DNA of 64,000 nucleotides, from contig CAKPVW010000004.1 in assembly GCA_934196075.1 (NCBI GenBank), forward strand, positions 4,709-68,708. Direction: 5' to 3'. Source of the DNA: an uncultured Anaerovibrio sp. GTDB lineage: Bacteria > Bacillota > Negativicutes > Selenomonadales > Selenomonadaceae. The translations under genes and the position numbers were made by a program. Shown here one piece after another: positions 9,635 through 18,924 of the stretch. Positions within the stretch are counted from its first letter, which is position 1. Each line of letters begins with the position of its first letter. The notes under the pieces are model-generated. The model ran no database searches. It worked only from the letters and a program-made list of their open reading frames with translations, and was not told where the DNA came from.

Positions 9635-10633
9635 TTACATTAGATGACTGTGCTCATTAATATCCTCAATTACATGACGAATAACAACCATAAAGGGAAC
9701 AGCCAAAAACATACCGGCAGCCCCAAGAAGTTCTCCACCGAGAATAATAGACAAGATGATAGCTACTGGATGAAGATTCAAGGAACGTCCTACAATGGCA
9801 GGATAGACAACATTATGATTAATCTGAGTCATAACCAGATAAAAGATAGCTGTCTGAATAGCTACGTCCGGATTTGAGATAGCTGTCATAAGAATACCAA
9901 AGCAGGAAGCAACTGTCGGCCCTAAAACCGGTATAAATTCGCTAATGGCAGATGCTACAGCAAATACGGAGGCAAAAGGCAAATCCATAATTGTAAAATA
10001 GCCATAAACTATAAAACCAGTGAGAAAGCAGATGGCCAACTGACTGCGGACATATAGCCGCAGGGACAGCAGAATTCTATCTATCAGCAGGCTAATCCTC
10101 TTTACATCCTTGCCAGGGAAAAGTCTAGCTACAAATTTTTTGATTTTATCTCCGTCCATAAGCATATAAAAGGAAAGGAAAATTATAATAATAAAATCAA
10201 TAAATTTGTTAAACAAGGAAAAGGCTATTAATAGGGAAGAACGTATGGCATCTGTAACAAAATTGGAAGCTTCTGCCCAGGCTTCATCAAGGCCAGTTTT
10301 GAAAATACCACTATCTGTCCAAGCATTCATATTCTGTATATTGCTGGCAAGTCGAGGTAATTCCTCCGTAAATTCCGAAAGGGTAGGTATAAAACTGCTG
10401 GAAATAACAGCTATTAATCCAAGTAGCAGTCCTAAAAATCCTGCTAAGCCTAGAAAGGCTGCCAAACCACGAGGCAGCCTCAAAGCCATTTTATCAACAA
10501 TATCCAAAAGCAATAGGGTTAGGAGAACGGACAAAAAGAAAACAAAAGCAAAGGACGGCATAAACCAAAATGCCGCCAGTAGACATGCAATAGCAAGGCC
10601 TACAATAATTGACGTTTTATGACGATTCCACAT
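9635..10633 (-). CDS. AI-2E family transporter (permease)
   Basis: Integral membrane protein of the TqsA/YdiK/YtvI group (pfam AI-2E transport), a family with members tied to autoinducer-2 export or ion transport; substrate here unknown. Signs are eight or so hydrophobic helices, an early LLLLDIVDKMALRLPRGLAAF segment, the large loop after helix 3 and the C-terminal GPTVASCFG, NLHPVAIILSIILGGELLGAAGMFLAVP signature. I choose the ATG giving MWNRHK because AAAGTGAG lies 9 bases upstream; a TTG three codons earlier is possible. 332 aa is typical. It lies downstream of the M48 protease gene on the same strand. Confidence 0.88.
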   Translation of the reverse strand: MWNRHKTSIIVGLAIACLLAAFWFMPSFAFVFFLSVLLTLLLLDIVDKMALRLPRGLAAFLGLAGFLGLLLGLIAVISSSFIPTLSEFTEELPRLASNIQNMNAWTDSGIFKTGLDEAWAEASNFVTDAIRSSLLIAFSLFNKFIDFIIIIFLSFYMLMDGDKIKKFVARLFPGKDVKRISLLIDRILLSLRLYVRSQLAICFLTGFIVYGYFTIMDLPFASVFAVASAISEFIPVLGPTVASCFGILMTAISNPDVAIQTAIFYLVMTQINHNVVYPAIVGRSLNLHPVAIILSIILGGELLGAAGMFLAVPFMVVIRHVIEDINEHSHLM

Positions 10634-10697
10634 ATATATCAACTCACTTTAAAGAAACATAACGAGGTGAAACTATACCACCATTGGTAATAAAAAT

Positions 10698-11789
10698 TTA
10701 TTTTCGTAGATTGTTGAAACGATCTGCCAACTCCTGTGCAGATAAATCACCTTCAGCTGGAGTCATAACAGCCTGATCCTCAACATAAATGGTACCATTT
10801 ACCACATGAGCTTCAGGAATATTTCTAGTGCCACGATTATAGTAACGAGCCAGATTGCCAGCTACAAAATAGGAACGTTCCGCTCCGCTCATGGAGCTTA
10901 TGGAAACAGGTGTCACAAACTCTTGGCCATGAATCTTCACAGTGCCATCAGCTACAGTAACAATTCCATGAGAATACTCAGATATTTTTTGAGCGTAGGA
11001 ATCTCGACGCTGCTCATGGGTTGGATGATCAGATGGACTGAATAAATCACCAGCAAAATTGCTCTTGTTGGTACCATATTCCTCAATAACCTTTTGCCAA
11101 ACAGCAGCAGTAGCTCCAATATTATAATTAGTGTAACTTATATATTCAAAGGCAAGATCATCAGCTTCCCACTCTAATGGTTTGGAAATATGAACTTTAT
11201 CAATATAATTAGCAACTACACCTGCGCCAAGGGCTGCACCATATCCGCCACCAGCGGCAGCAGCTGTGGCCAGCAGGCCAACAGGAATGCTTTGCTGGTA
11301 GCCCTTTAATACATGATTTTTTTGACCATGGCCCATTTCATGCCCTAGCACTACGGCAATCTCGTCATCAGTAGTCAACAGGGAGAAAATACCTGTATTA
11401 ATCGTCATATTGTGGCCTAAAGAGCAGGCTGCATTAAAACTGGTATCTGGGTTAATATAGTAATTGTAGGGCATATCATTGATGGAAGGATCTACCTGAG
11501 CAATAGCATTGGAAAGATTGGCCATAATACTATCTACCCTTTGGTTCAGCACCGGGTCATTATTTACCCCTTGCTGTTCCTTCATGGATTGAAATAATGC
11601 CTGCCGACCTTCCTCCGTGTTGTTCATATGCTTCAACTGTTCATTTTGCGCAGTCATTTGAATACCGGCAGCAATCACGGAACCCAATACACTAGCATCT
11701 GCCTGAGCTGGTAATGCTGCCGTTATAGGCAGTCCTACAGCCATACAGGTAACAATCATTTTGGTAAGATTTTTTTTCATGTTCCACAT
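10698..11789 (-). CDS. M48-family metalloprotease, secreted (periplasmic)
   Basis: Zinc endopeptidase of the BepA/LoiP/YggG type, thought to take part in envelope quality control. The ATG giving MWNMKKNL is chosen because GGAGG lies 7 bases upstream; the open frame extends 17 codons further with no ribosome site. A signal peptide is evident: basic MWNMKKNLTK, a hydrophobic stretch, and an AxA-like cut (PAQADA). The zinc motif HEMGH is in VVLGHEMGHGQKNH, with the third ligand likely in LEWEADDLAFEY. 363 aa. The second half (about 250-363) has a small C-terminal domain of unknown role. It is divergent from the aminopeptidase gene. Confidence 0.9.
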   Translation of the reverse strand: MWNMKKNLTKMIVTCMAVGLPITAALPAQADASVLGSVIAAGIQMTAQNEQLKHMNNTEEGRQALFQSMKEQQGVNNDPVLNQRVDSIMANLSNAIAQVDPSINDMPYNYYINPDTSFNAACSLGHNMTINTGIFSLLTTDDEIAVVLGHEMGHGQKNHVLKGYQQSIPVGLLATAAAAGGGYGAALGAGVVANYIDKVHISKPLEWEADDLAFEYISYTNYNIGATAAVWQKVIEEYGTNKSNFAGDLFSPSDHPTHEQRRDSYAQKISEYSHGIVTVADGTVKIHGQEFVTPVSISSMSGAERSYFVAGNLARYYNRGTRNIPEAHVVNGTIYVEDQAVMTPAEGDLSAQELADRFNNLRK

Positions 11790-11969
11790 AGTAATACCTC
11801 CATGTATAAAAATTCCTATTATCTCACCTGAGATGACCAACTAATAATACAATGATAATATATGCAAGATAATAAGGCAAATTAAAATGGCATTAAAATG
11901 TTCTTTTGATACATATAATGTAAATTTTGCAGGCAAATAATCCAGAAAACTGGATTTTGAAAAGTGAGA

Positions 11970-11998
11970 TTGATATATTGGTTAATTTTGGTTATAAT
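11970..11998 (+). promoter_or_regulatory. Promoter of the M29 aminopeptidase gene
   Basis: TTGATA at 11970-11975, 17-base spacer, TATAAT at 11993-11998; start codon 38 bases downstream. Confidence 0.7.
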
Positions 11999-12036
11999 AT
12001 TTTGTGTGAATCAAAAAATAAAGAGGTGTTTGTTGT

Positions 12037-13272
12037 ATGGATAAGCTTTTAAATAAATATGCAGAATTGGTAATAAAAACAGGTGTTAATCTTCAGCCCC
12101 AGCAATTGCTGGTGATTAATGCACCCATCGAGTGCAGTGATTTTGCCAGACGGGTTGCCAAGGCTGCCTTTGAAGCAGGTGCAAAGGATGTTAAGGTGAA
12201 TTGGTCAGATGAAAAACTAGCTAGAATACGTTTAGATTATGCAGAAGCAGATGTTTTTGATGAATTTCCAGTCTGGCGGAGAGATATGTTTATGGATTTC
12301 AAGGCCAAAGGAGCAGCGGTAGTTTCTATTCACGCTTCAGATCCTACCATTTTTCAAAATGTAGATACAGACAAACTAACCAGAAGTCAGCGAGCAGCAG
12401 GAATGGCGCTCTTGGAATATCGTCAAGCTATGATGAATAATGAACTAAGATGGTGCGTTGTTTCTATTCCTACAGAAAGCTGGGCTGCCAAGGTATTTGC
12501 TCATGAGGATGGCAAAACAGCAGTGGCAAAACTATGGCAGGAGATTTTTGCTACTGTACGTATTGATGAAGAAAATAATCCGGTAGAAGCTTGGCAGCAG
12601 CATATTGCCTTCCTGCAGCGGGCCTGCAAATTTATGAATGAACAGAAATTTACAGCCTTGAAATATAGCAATAGCTTAGGCACCAAACTTACAGTAGGGC
12701 TGCCAGATGGACATATTTGGGCTGGCGGCGCAGAAATTGCTGGTGATGGTGTAGAATTTGTAGCCAATATGCCTACTGAGGAAATTTACACCTTGCCAGA
12801 TAGAAATGGTGTTGACGGGGTTGTTTATGCATCAAAACCATTGAATTACAATGGAAATTTGATTAAGGGTATCTGTTTGAAACTAAAATCTGGCAAAGTA
12901 GTCAAGGCTGCCGCCACCGAGGGACAGGAAGTGCTGGAGCAGCTGCTCGCTATGGATGAGGGAGCAGCTCATCTAGGAGAGGTAGCTCTAGTGCCTTATG
13001 ATTCTCCTATTTCTAATAGCGGTATACTGTTTTACAATACTCTTTTCGATGAAAATGCAGCATGTCATTTAGCTTTAGGAAAGGCCTATCCTACCTGTAT
13101 TCAAGGCGGAGAGAAAATGAATTCTGTAGAACTGGCGCAACATGGGGTAAATGATTCCCTGATTCACGAAGATTTTATGATTGGCACTGAGGATATGGAG
13201 ATAGACGGTGTCAAAGAGGATGGCTCATTAGTGCCAGTATTTCGCCAAGGAAATTTTGTTAGCTTTGACTAA
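12037..13272 (+). CDS. M29-family aminopeptidase (AmpS/PepS type)
   Basis: Cytoplasmic metallo-aminopeptidase that trims N-terminal residues of peptides. The 411-aa length and several segments are those of thermophilic aminopeptidase T/AmpS: N-terminal LNKYAELVIKTGVNLQPQQ, WSAKVF-like SWAAKVFA, SNSLGTKLTVGLPDGHIWAGG, the metal-binding NMPTEEIYTLPDRNGVDG (Glu) and HLALGKAYP (His), and the final DFMIGTEDMEIDG with the metal-binding Glu-Asp. RBS AAAGAGGTG. The next gene, azlC, starts about 20 bases downstream, so the three genes to azlD may be co-transcribed. Confidence 0.92.
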   Translation: MDKLLNKYAELVIKTGVNLQPQQLLVINAPIECSDFARRVAKAAFEAGAKDVKVNWSDEKLARIRLDYAEADVFDEFPVWRRDMFMDFKAKGAAVVSIHASDPTIFQNVDTDKLTRSQRAAGMALLEYRQAMMNNELRWCVVSIPTESWAAKVFAHEDGKTAVAKLWQEIFATVRIDEENNPVEAWQQHIAFLQRACKFMNEQKFTALKYSNSLGTKLTVGLPDGHIWAGGAEIAGDGVEFVANMPTEEIYTLPDRNGVDGVVYASKPLNYNGNLIKGICLKLKSGKVVKAAATEGQEVLEQLLAMDEGAAHLGEVALVPYDSPISNSGILFYNTLFDENAACHLALGKAYPTCIQGGEKMNSVELAQHGVNDSLIHEDFMIGTEDMEIDGVKEDGSLVPVFRQGNFVSFD

Positions 13273-13294
13273 ATAAAGTTTGGAGATGTATATT

Positions 13295-14068
13295 GTGCTA
13301 AAGGGATATTTTGAATTAAAGGTGCTAAAAGCGGCTTGGCCCATTATATTTGGCTATATTCCTCTGGGAATTGCTTGCGGAATTTTAGCGCAAAAGGTGG
13401 GCTTTGACTGGTTTCAGATGCTGATGATGGCAGTTTTCCTTTTTGCTGGCAGTGGTCAGTTTATCGCCCTGGCTATGATTGGCAGTGGCAGTACCATTAT
13501 GCCAGTAGTATTAACTGTATGTATCGTAAACCTGCGACATCTTTTATATGCGTTGATTCTCAACCAATATTTATCTAAAGAAAGCTGGCTCTACAAGGCT
13601 TGGTTCGCTCAGGAAATTGTAGATGAAAGCTTTGCTGTAAATCAAAATCAATTTACGATAGATACAAATTGGACAGGTAAAAATGCTTTGGGAGTCAATA
13701 TTATTGGTCATAGTTCTTGGATTATTGCCAATTTAGCAGGACTGTTTCTTGGTAACAGCATTTATATTGACACAAATTTGGTAAGCTATGCCTTGATTGC
13801 CATGTTTATCGGTTTGTGGTCCTTTCATTTCCTTAATTCCCGCTTGGTACTAACAGGCATTTTAGGTGGGCTGCTGGCCTTGATTTTATCCTACTGGCTC
13901 ACCAATATGCTAAATGTTGTAGTGGCAACTGTTGTTGCAGCAGTGTTAGCGGCCTTTTATGAAACTCATAGGGGGCCTATCGAATTGGATAAGGAAGCCT
14001 TGCAAATGCAGCAAAAGAATGAAGTTTCTGGTCAGTCTTTCAATAAAGGGAATTTGTCAGAAAAATAG
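13295..14068 (+). CDS. azlC: AzlC-family branched-chain amino acid exporter, large subunit
   Basis: Inner-membrane subunit of the AzlCD exporter for branched-chain amino acids. Signs are the N-terminal AAWPIIFGYIPLGIACGILAQKVG, the FAGSGQFIALAM motif and VNLRHLLYALIL, all diagnostic of AzlC (pfam03591). The start is uncertain: GTG at 13295 has GGAG 9 bases upstream; ATG at 13286 and TTG at 13280 are in frame but lack good spacing. 257 aa from the GTG. The charged C-terminal tail (ELDKEALQMQQKNEVSG) is cytoplasmic. azlD follows 45 bases downstream. Confidence 0.9.
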   Translation: MLKGYFELKVLKAAWPIIFGYIPLGIACGILAQKVGFDWFQMLMMAVFLFAGSGQFIALAMIGSGSTIMPVVLTVCIVNLRHLLYALILNQYLSKESWLYKAWFAQEIVDESFAVNQNQFTIDTNWTGKNALGVNIIGHSSWIIANLAGLFLGNSIYIDTNLVSYALIAMFIGLWSFHFLNSRLVLTGILGGLLALILSYWLTNMLNVVVATVVAAVLAAFYETHRGPIELDKEALQMQQKNEVSGQSFNKGNLSEK

Positions 14069-14113
14069 TAGTGTCAATATGGAATAAAATACAGAAACGG
14101 GGGATGAAGGCTA

Positions 14114-14443
14114 ATGAGTTATAGCGATACATTGCTATGTATTTTGGGACTATTTGTGGTGTCCTATATACCTAGAGTAATTCCTTTTGCCCTGCTTGGT
14201 AATCGGGAATTACCCCGCAGCTTTCGTATATGGCTGCAATATGTACCTACGGCGGTTTTTGGTGCCTTGATTTTTACATCTATTTTTGGTACGGGTATTG
14301 ATGGGTTCAGATTCAGCTGGGAGAACAAAGAACTTCTAGCTTCTATAGTTGTACTGCCTGTAGCAGCTGCTACCCGCTCATTACCTTATAGTATTATCAG
14401 TGGTCTAATAGCATATGGAGCCGCTCAGTATATGCTAGGATAG
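14114..14443 (+). CDS. azlD: AzlD-family branched-chain amino acid exporter, small subunit
   Basis: Small membrane partner of AzlC. The 109-aa protein has the family's N-terminal SYIPRVIPFALLGNRELP segment and WLQYVPTAVFGALIF, followed by three hydrophobic helices. Its place directly after azlC confirms the assignment. RBS GAAGG lies 4-5 bases before the ATG. The gene would be co-transcribed with azlC. Confidence 0.9.
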   Translation: MSYSDTLLCILGLFVVSYIPRVIPFALLGNRELPRSFRIWLQYVPTAVFGALIFTSIFGTGIDGFRFSWENKELLASIVVLPVAAATRSLPYSIISGLIAYGAAQYMLG

Positions 14444-14503
14444 AGGTAGTGTGAATACACTATTACAAACATAAGCAGGCAGTAATACAAGGGAGCGATA
14501 ACT

Positions 14504-15190
14504 ATGAAAAAATTGGTAGGTTTTGCTTTAGGTACTATTTTATTAATGAACACTGCTTTAGTAGCTGAGGCCAAGGATAATGTGTCTGAAAATACTTTTA
14601 TGGTAAAAGCTGCGGCGGTGCAGGAAATGCCCAACAATACACCTCAGAAGGTAGACAATTATCGGCCTATTACTGCTGATACTTCGGAAATTGTTGGGCA
14701 AAAGCCCACTGTTATTGTGATGAATGGCAGCGAAAGGTATTTGCAGGAGGAATATCAGGATATCCTAACCCGCTATTTTGTAAAATGCTATTCCCAATAT
14801 CGTTTTCCGATGACATACGGAGTGGAAGCTCAGGAGGATTTTTCTCAGACCTGCAGCAAGGTAAATGGAGCTAAAGATATATATAGCCTTAGCCAGAAGG
14901 AACTGGCCGAGGTTTTGACCCGAATGAATCAGGAGCAGGTTTTGATTCTGAATGTACATGACAGGGTATATAAGAAAAGACGTAGTTTGGATTTGTGGAT
15001 GGGCTCCTATGATACCTGGGATGTAGTAGTTTATTTGGAGGCGGTCTTGGCAAATAAAGAGGGAATTCTTGACCATAAAAAGTACCAATATACCATGGAG
15101 GAACAGTATACGCCCGATAAAGGCCTCCTGGCAGCCTATGCCAGATGTATCAGACAGATGCAGAAGTCTGATATACTTGAGACTAAATAA
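14504..15190 (+). CDS. Secreted protein of unknown function
   Basis: I do not recognise the family. The N-terminus MKKLVGFALGTILLMNTALV followed by AEAKD is a clear Sec signal peptide, with likely cleavage after AEA at about residue 24, so the product is periplasmic or exported. The mature part (about 200 aa) has a KPTVIVMNGSERYLQEEYQD start and an EVLTRMNQEQVLILNVHDRVYKKR stretch that could be a small alpha/beta fold; no catalytic signature is evident. RBS GGGAGCGATAACT. It lies 60 bases after azlD and just before the SAM riboswitch of metK, with a separate promoter between. Confidence 0.75.
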   Translation: MKKLVGFALGTILLMNTALVAEAKDNVSENTFMVKAAAVQEMPNNTPQKVDNYRPITADTSEIVGQKPTVIVMNGSERYLQEEYQDILTRYFVKCYSQYRFPMTYGVEAQEDFSQTCSKVNGAKDIYSLSQKELAEVLTRMNQEQVLILNVHDRVYKKRRSLDLWMGSYDTWDVVVYLEAVLANKEGILDHKKYQYTMEEQYTPDKGLLAAYARCIRQMQKSDILETK

Positions 15191-15193
15191 CTG

Positions 15194-15222
15194 TTGACAT
15201 TTGTTGTTTTTTCGTGTATCAT
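15194..15222 (+). promoter_or_regulatory. metK promoter
   Basis: TTGACA at 15194-15199, 17-base spacer, TATCAT at 15217-15222, about 35 bases before the SAM riboswitch. Confidence 0.75.
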
Positions 15223-15257
15223 TCATATGTGTTGTAAAGGACACTAAAAGGAAATAT

Positions 15258-15366
15258 GAACTCATCCAGAGCGGTGGAGGGACTGGCCCTGCGAAGCCGC
15301 GGCAACCATTGTCAGTGTGACAAAACGGTGCTAATTCCTGAAGGCATAGCCTGAAAGATGAGAGAT
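15258..15366 (+). promoter_or_regulatory. SAM-I (S-box) riboswitch
   Basis: All S-box landmarks are present: P1 arms AACTCATC and GATGAGAG, the conserved AGAGCGGTGGAGGGACTGG, CGGCAACC, GTGCTAATTCC and the closing GAAAGATGAGAG. It is immediately followed by an intrinsic terminator and then metK, so SAM binding should terminate transcription. Confidence 0.95.
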
Positions 15367-15368
15367 TT

Positions 15369-15398
15369 GGAAACTCTCTCATTAGGGAGAGTTTTTTT
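15369..15398 (+). terminator. Riboswitch-controlled terminator
   Basis: AACTCTCTC / GGGAGAGTT hairpin followed by a 7-T run. The 5' side overlaps the region that can pair with P1 sequence in the SAM-free state, the standard S-box expression platform. Confidence 0.9.
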
Positions 15399-15548
15399 GT
15401 GTATTAAAAGCGATAAGGGCTGTTGTGTATAACGGTTGTTTTCATATTTCAGGTCGTGTTTTTGTGAAGGTACAGCGGGGGATAGCTGGACAGCTGATTA
15501 GCTGGAGAGAAACTTTTGCTGTACAGTAGTTTATGAGGAGGCGTTTTT

Positions 15549-16736
15549 ATGGCAAAGCGTTTATTATTTACCTCTGAGTCTGTTACTGAGGGACATCCTG
15601 ACAAAGTAGCAGATCAGATTTCTGACAGCATTTTGGATGCTATTTTGGCTAAGGATCCATATGGCCGTGTAGCCTGTGAGACCATGGTTACCACTGGTCA
15701 GGCTCATATTGCCGGTGAGATATCCACCAAGTGCTATGTGGATATTGCCAAAATCGTAAGAGATACAGTTCGTCATATTGGTTATACCAGAGCAAAGTTC
15801 GGTTTTGATGCAGATACCTGTGGTATTCTGGTATCCCTTGACGAGCAGTCCCCAGATATTGCTCAGGGTGTTGACAAGGCTCTAGAAGCTCGTGAGGGCA
15901 ATCTGGATGAGGAAGAGGCTACCGGTGCTGGTGACCAGGGTATGATGTTTGGTTATGCTACCAACGAAACTCCTGAGTATCTGCCTGTTCCTATTGCTTT
16001 GGCCCATCGTTTGGCTCGCCGCTTGGCTGAGGTGCGCAAAAATGGCACTCTGCCATATCTCCGTCCAGATGGCAAGACTCAGGTTACTGTTGCCTATGAG
16101 AATGGCAAGCCTGTAGCTATTGATACCATTGTTATCTCTACTCAGCATGATGAAAGCGTTACTCTGGAACAGATTCGCAAGGATATGATTGAGTATGTAA
16201 TCAAGGCTGTTATTCCTGCGGAGCTTCTCAGCGAGGAAACCAAGTATTTCATCAACCCAACTGGCAAGTTCGTTATTGGCGGCCCACAGGGTGACTGCGG
16301 TCTTACTGGCCGTAAGATTATTGTTGATACCTATGGCGGTATGGCTCGTCATGGCGGCGGTGCATTCTCCGGCAAAGATCCAACGAAGGTTGACCGCTCT
16401 GGTGCCTATGCAGCCCGCTATGTAGCAAAGAACATTGTGGCTGCTGGTCTGGCTGACAGAGCAGAGGTACAGCTGGCCTATGCTATCGGCGTAGCTACTC
16501 CTGTATCTATCATGGTTGATACCTTTGGCACTGGCAAGGTTAATGACCGTGTTCTGGAAGAACTGGTTACCAAGAATTTTGACCTGCGCCCAGCTGGTAT
16601 TATCAAAATGTTGGATCTTCGCCGTCCTATCTATGCTCAGACTGCAGCTTATGGTCATTTCGGCCGAACTGATGTGGATCTGCCTTGGGAGCATACTGAC
16701 AAGGCAGAGGCTTTGAAGGCGCAGGCTGGTATCTAA
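15549..16736 (+). CDS. metK: S-adenosylmethionine synthetase (MetK)
   Basis: Forms SAM from methionine and ATP in the cytoplasm. The 395-aa protein has [20 protein letters not shown] at the N-terminus, [12 protein letters not shown] and the phosphate-binding [16 protein letters not shown], all standard MetK motifs. The start follows GAGGAGG with good spacing. It is under the SAM riboswitch upstream, giving feedback by its product. It is followed by the repeat element copy C and a terminator. Confidence 0.97.
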   Translation: MAKRLLFTSESVTEGHPDKVADQISDSILDAILAKDPYGRVACETMVTTGQAHIAGEISTKCYVDIAKIVRDTVRHIGYTRAKFGFDADTCGILVSLDEQSPDIAQGVDKALEAREGNLDEEEATGAGDQGMMFGYATNETPEYLPVPIALAHRLARRLAEVRKNGTLPYLRPDGKTQVTVAYENGKPVAIDTIVISTQHDESVTLEQIRKDMIEYVIKAVIPAELLSEETKYFINPTGKFVIGGPQGDCGLTGRKIIVDTYGGMARHGGGAFSGKDPTKVDRSGAYAARYVAKNIVAAGLADRAEVQLAYAIGVATPVSIMVDTFGTGKVNDRVLEELVTKNFDLRPAGIIKMLDLRRPIYAQTAAYGHFGRTDVDLPWEHTDKAEALKAQAGI

Positions 16737-16755
16737 GCGAAAAATAAATGATGCG

Positions 16756-16802
16756 TACAGCATATCTCATATCTCTATAGGTAGCGGGTTGTTGTACACT
16801 CT
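16756..16802 (+). repeat. Intergenic element copy C (metK 3' UTR)
   Basis: TCTCTATAGGTAGCG followed after 5 bases by TTGTAC, at the same spacing as copies A and B; the first third (GTACAGCATA in place of GTGTCCGATG) has diverged. GTACA/TTGTAC could close a stem around the conserved core. Confidence 0.5.
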
Positions 16803-16806
16803 TAAT

Positions 16807-16900
16807 GAGCTGTTTCCTTGAGGATTTGTATAGCAGCGTGAAAATATGGTATTTTCATGGTATTGGCTTAATTTTTCTCCTGAGGAAATAGCTCTTTTTT
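16807..16900 (+). terminator. metK terminator with long loop
   Basis: GAGCTgTTTCCT...AGGA pairs with TCCT..AGGAAAtAGCTC, followed by six T. The 50-base loop holds a smaller GAAAATA / TATTTTC hairpin. Confidence 0.7.
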
Positions 16901-17087
16901 CGTATAAATTAATATGATAAAGATATCACATTATATACTCAGAATTAACGTGACTGAAGTAAATATTCACATCGAAAGGTTTCTTGACTAACACGTGACC
17001 AACAAAGGTGTTTATTATAATATAAAAATGTAAAATCAGGTAAACATGAAGTGTAGATAAATAAAGGCTTGGTGAACTATGGTATAC
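16901..17087. other. Non-coding stretch; possible small-RNA promoter
   Basis: No gene is supported. TATAAT at 17016-17021 faces the plus strand, but the nearest TTGACT (16984-16989) is 26 bases away, too far for a standard promoter. Confidence 0.3.
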
Positions 17088-17140
17088 AAATCCAATATTA
17101 CATCCGATAAATTATACTTATCGGATGTAATATTGGATTT
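17088..17140. repeat. Perfect 23-bp inverted repeat
   Basis: Arms 17088-17110 and 17118-17140 are exact reverse complements with a 7-base loop; the stem is AT-rich and lacks a T-run longer than three. Confidence 0.85.
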
Positions 17141-17156
17141 AACATCTACCCCATGC

Positions 17157-17203
17157 AAAAATCCCTGCTAAGATGTCCTAACATCGTTTAGCAGGGATTT
17201 TTT
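17157..17203. terminator. Bidirectional terminator of prfC
   Basis: AAAAATCCCTGCTAA pairs with TTAGCAGGGATTTTT; T-run on both strands, so it ends prfC transcripts and anything entering from the left. Confidence 0.88.
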
Positions 17204-17218
17204 ATATTACATATTAAA

Positions 17219-18832
17219 TTAAGCTTCTACCTTGTCCACAGGTACTACATGAAGTTCCAAATCAGGGTTGTTATCTGTAATCCATCCCAATGCCCATTCG
17301 TTGCTTACCAAAAGAACTGGATTATTGCGACGGTCATAGACAAACATACCTCTATCAGCACCGTGAAGGCTGGCCGGCGTTACTTCACGGCCATCTGTAT
17401 AGGTCATCCATCTGGCAACCTCATATGGCTGCATATTCATAATTATATCCACGCCGTATTCATTCTTCAAACGGTACTCTAATACCTCAAACTGCAAGGT
17501 ACCTACCGTGCCTACGATATAAGATTCTGTACCAGCACCAGCCTGCTGGAATAACTGAATAGCACCTTCCTGAGTCAGCTGCTCAATGCCCTTGACAAAT
17601 TGCTTTCGCTTCATAGTATCTTTAGCCTGCACGCGGGCAAATTTCTCTGGTGGAAATACAGGAAAATCTTCGTATTTGAATTTGTGGGATGGTTCACAAA
17701 GAGTATCACCTATACCAAAAATCCCTGGATCGAAAAGTCCTACAATATCTCCTGGATATGCTTCATCTACAATCTGACGATCCTGAGCCAAGAACTGCTG
17801 TGGTTGAGCCAGTTTAATTGGCTTTCCACTGCGATTGTGATAAACGCTCATGCCACGTTCAAATTTGCCGGAGCAGATACGAATAAAGGCCAACCTATCT
17901 CGATGAGCAGGATTCATATTGGCCTGTATCTTAAAAACAAAGGCAGAAAATTTTTCATCATCTGGCGCAATAAGGCCATCACTGGAATTTCGACCTACTG
18001 GCTCTGGTGCCAATTTGAGATATTCCTCCAAAAAATTCTGCACACCAAAATTAGTCATAGCAGAGCCGAAGAACATAGGTGTTAATTCGCCTTTAGCCAC
18101 CTTTTCCAAATCGAATTCCTCACCAGCTGTATCTAAGAGATCAATATCGTCTACAAGAGTCTGATGAGCCTCAGCTCCCAGCATAGCAGCAAATTCCTCA
18201 TCCTCCAGGGAACCTGTTACAGAAGTTCTAGCATTTTGTCCATGGGAAGTATCGTCATCAAAAAGTTCAATCTGCTTTTTCTGGCGGTCATAAACACCGA
18301 AATAATTACCATCGGTACCAATAGGCCAATTCATAGGATAAGAACGTATACCTAATACATTCTCAAGCTCATCCATCAAATCCAGTGGTGCCTTGCCATA
18401 ACGATCTAATTTGTTGACAAAGGTAAAGATAGGAATCCCTCTCTGCTTGCACACTTTGAACAGCTTCTTGGTCTGAGCCTCAACACCCTTGGCCACATCA
18501 ATAATCATAACAGCACTATCCACCGCCATCAAAGTTCTATATGTGTCCTCGGAGAAGTCCTGATGGCCAGGAGTATCTAAAATATTGATGCAATAACCGT
18601 TATAATTAAACTGCAATACAGATGAAGTAACGGAAATACCACGCTGCTTCTCAATTTCCATCCAGTCAGAAACAGCGTGATGCTGAGTCTTGCGGGATTT
18701 TATTGAACCAGCCAGATGAATAGCACCGCCATACAGCAGCAGTTTCTCTGTCAATGTGGTTTTACCAGCATCCGGATGGGAAATGATAGCAAAGGTCCGC
18801 CGCTTCCGGATTTCTTCTTTTAAATCAGCCAA
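17219..18832 (-). CDS. prfC: Peptide chain release factor 3 (RF3)
   Basis: Translational GTPase that removes RF1/RF2 from the ribosome after termination. 537 aa, usual for RF3. The G domain has SHPDAGKTTLTEKLL (G1), the LDTPGHQDFSEDTYR segment (G3) and VNKLDR (G4). Domain II and III features include FFGSAMTNFGVQNFLE, FKIQANMNPAHRDRLAF and VGTLQFEVLEYRLKNEY, which separate RF3 from EF-G and TetM. The start MADLKEEIRKRR is preceded by GGAGGAAGATAAATTTT. It stands alone between pyrD and the terminator. Confidence 0.96.
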   Translation of the reverse strand: MADLKEEIRKRRTFAIISHPDAGKTTLTEKLLLYGGAIHLAGSIKSRKTQHHAVSDWMEIEKQRGISVTSSVLQFNYNGYCINILDTPGHQDFSEDTYRTLMAVDSAVMIIDVAKGVEAQTKKLFKVCKQRGIPIFTFVNKLDRYGKAPLDLMDELENVLGIRSYPMNWPIGTDGNYFGVYDRQKKQIELFDDDTSHGQNARTSVTGSLEDEEFAAMLGAEAHQTLVDDIDLLDTAGEEFDLEKVAKGELTPMFFGSAMTNFGVQNFLEEYLKLAPEPVGRNSSDGLIAPDDEKFSAFVFKIQANMNPAHRDRLAFIRICSGKFERGMSVYHNRSGKPIKLAQPQQFLAQDRQIVDEAYPGDIVGLFDPGIFGIGDTLCEPSHKFKYEDFPVFPPEKFARVQAKDTMKRKQFVKGIEQLTQEGAIQLFQQAGAGTESYIVGTVGTLQFEVLEYRLKNEYGVDIIMNMQPYEVARWMTYTDGREVTPASLHGADRGMFVYDRRNNPVLLVSNEWALGWITDNNPDLELHVVPVDKVEA

Positions 18833-18883
18833 AATTTATCTTCCTCCTAAAATATGCTTACATAACGAAGTAATTTGTGTGTT

Positions 18884-18921
18884 CCCCATTTCTGCAGGTA
18901 TAAACCTACAGAAAATCTGGG
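18884..18921 (-). other. Stable hairpin between pyrD and prfC
   Basis: CCC...TTTCTGcAGGT pairs with ACCTaCAGAAA...GGG around a 4-base loop, immediately after the pyrD stop. No T-run, so a transcript-end or processing structure more than a classical terminator. Confidence 0.45.
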
Positions 18922-18924
18922 ATT

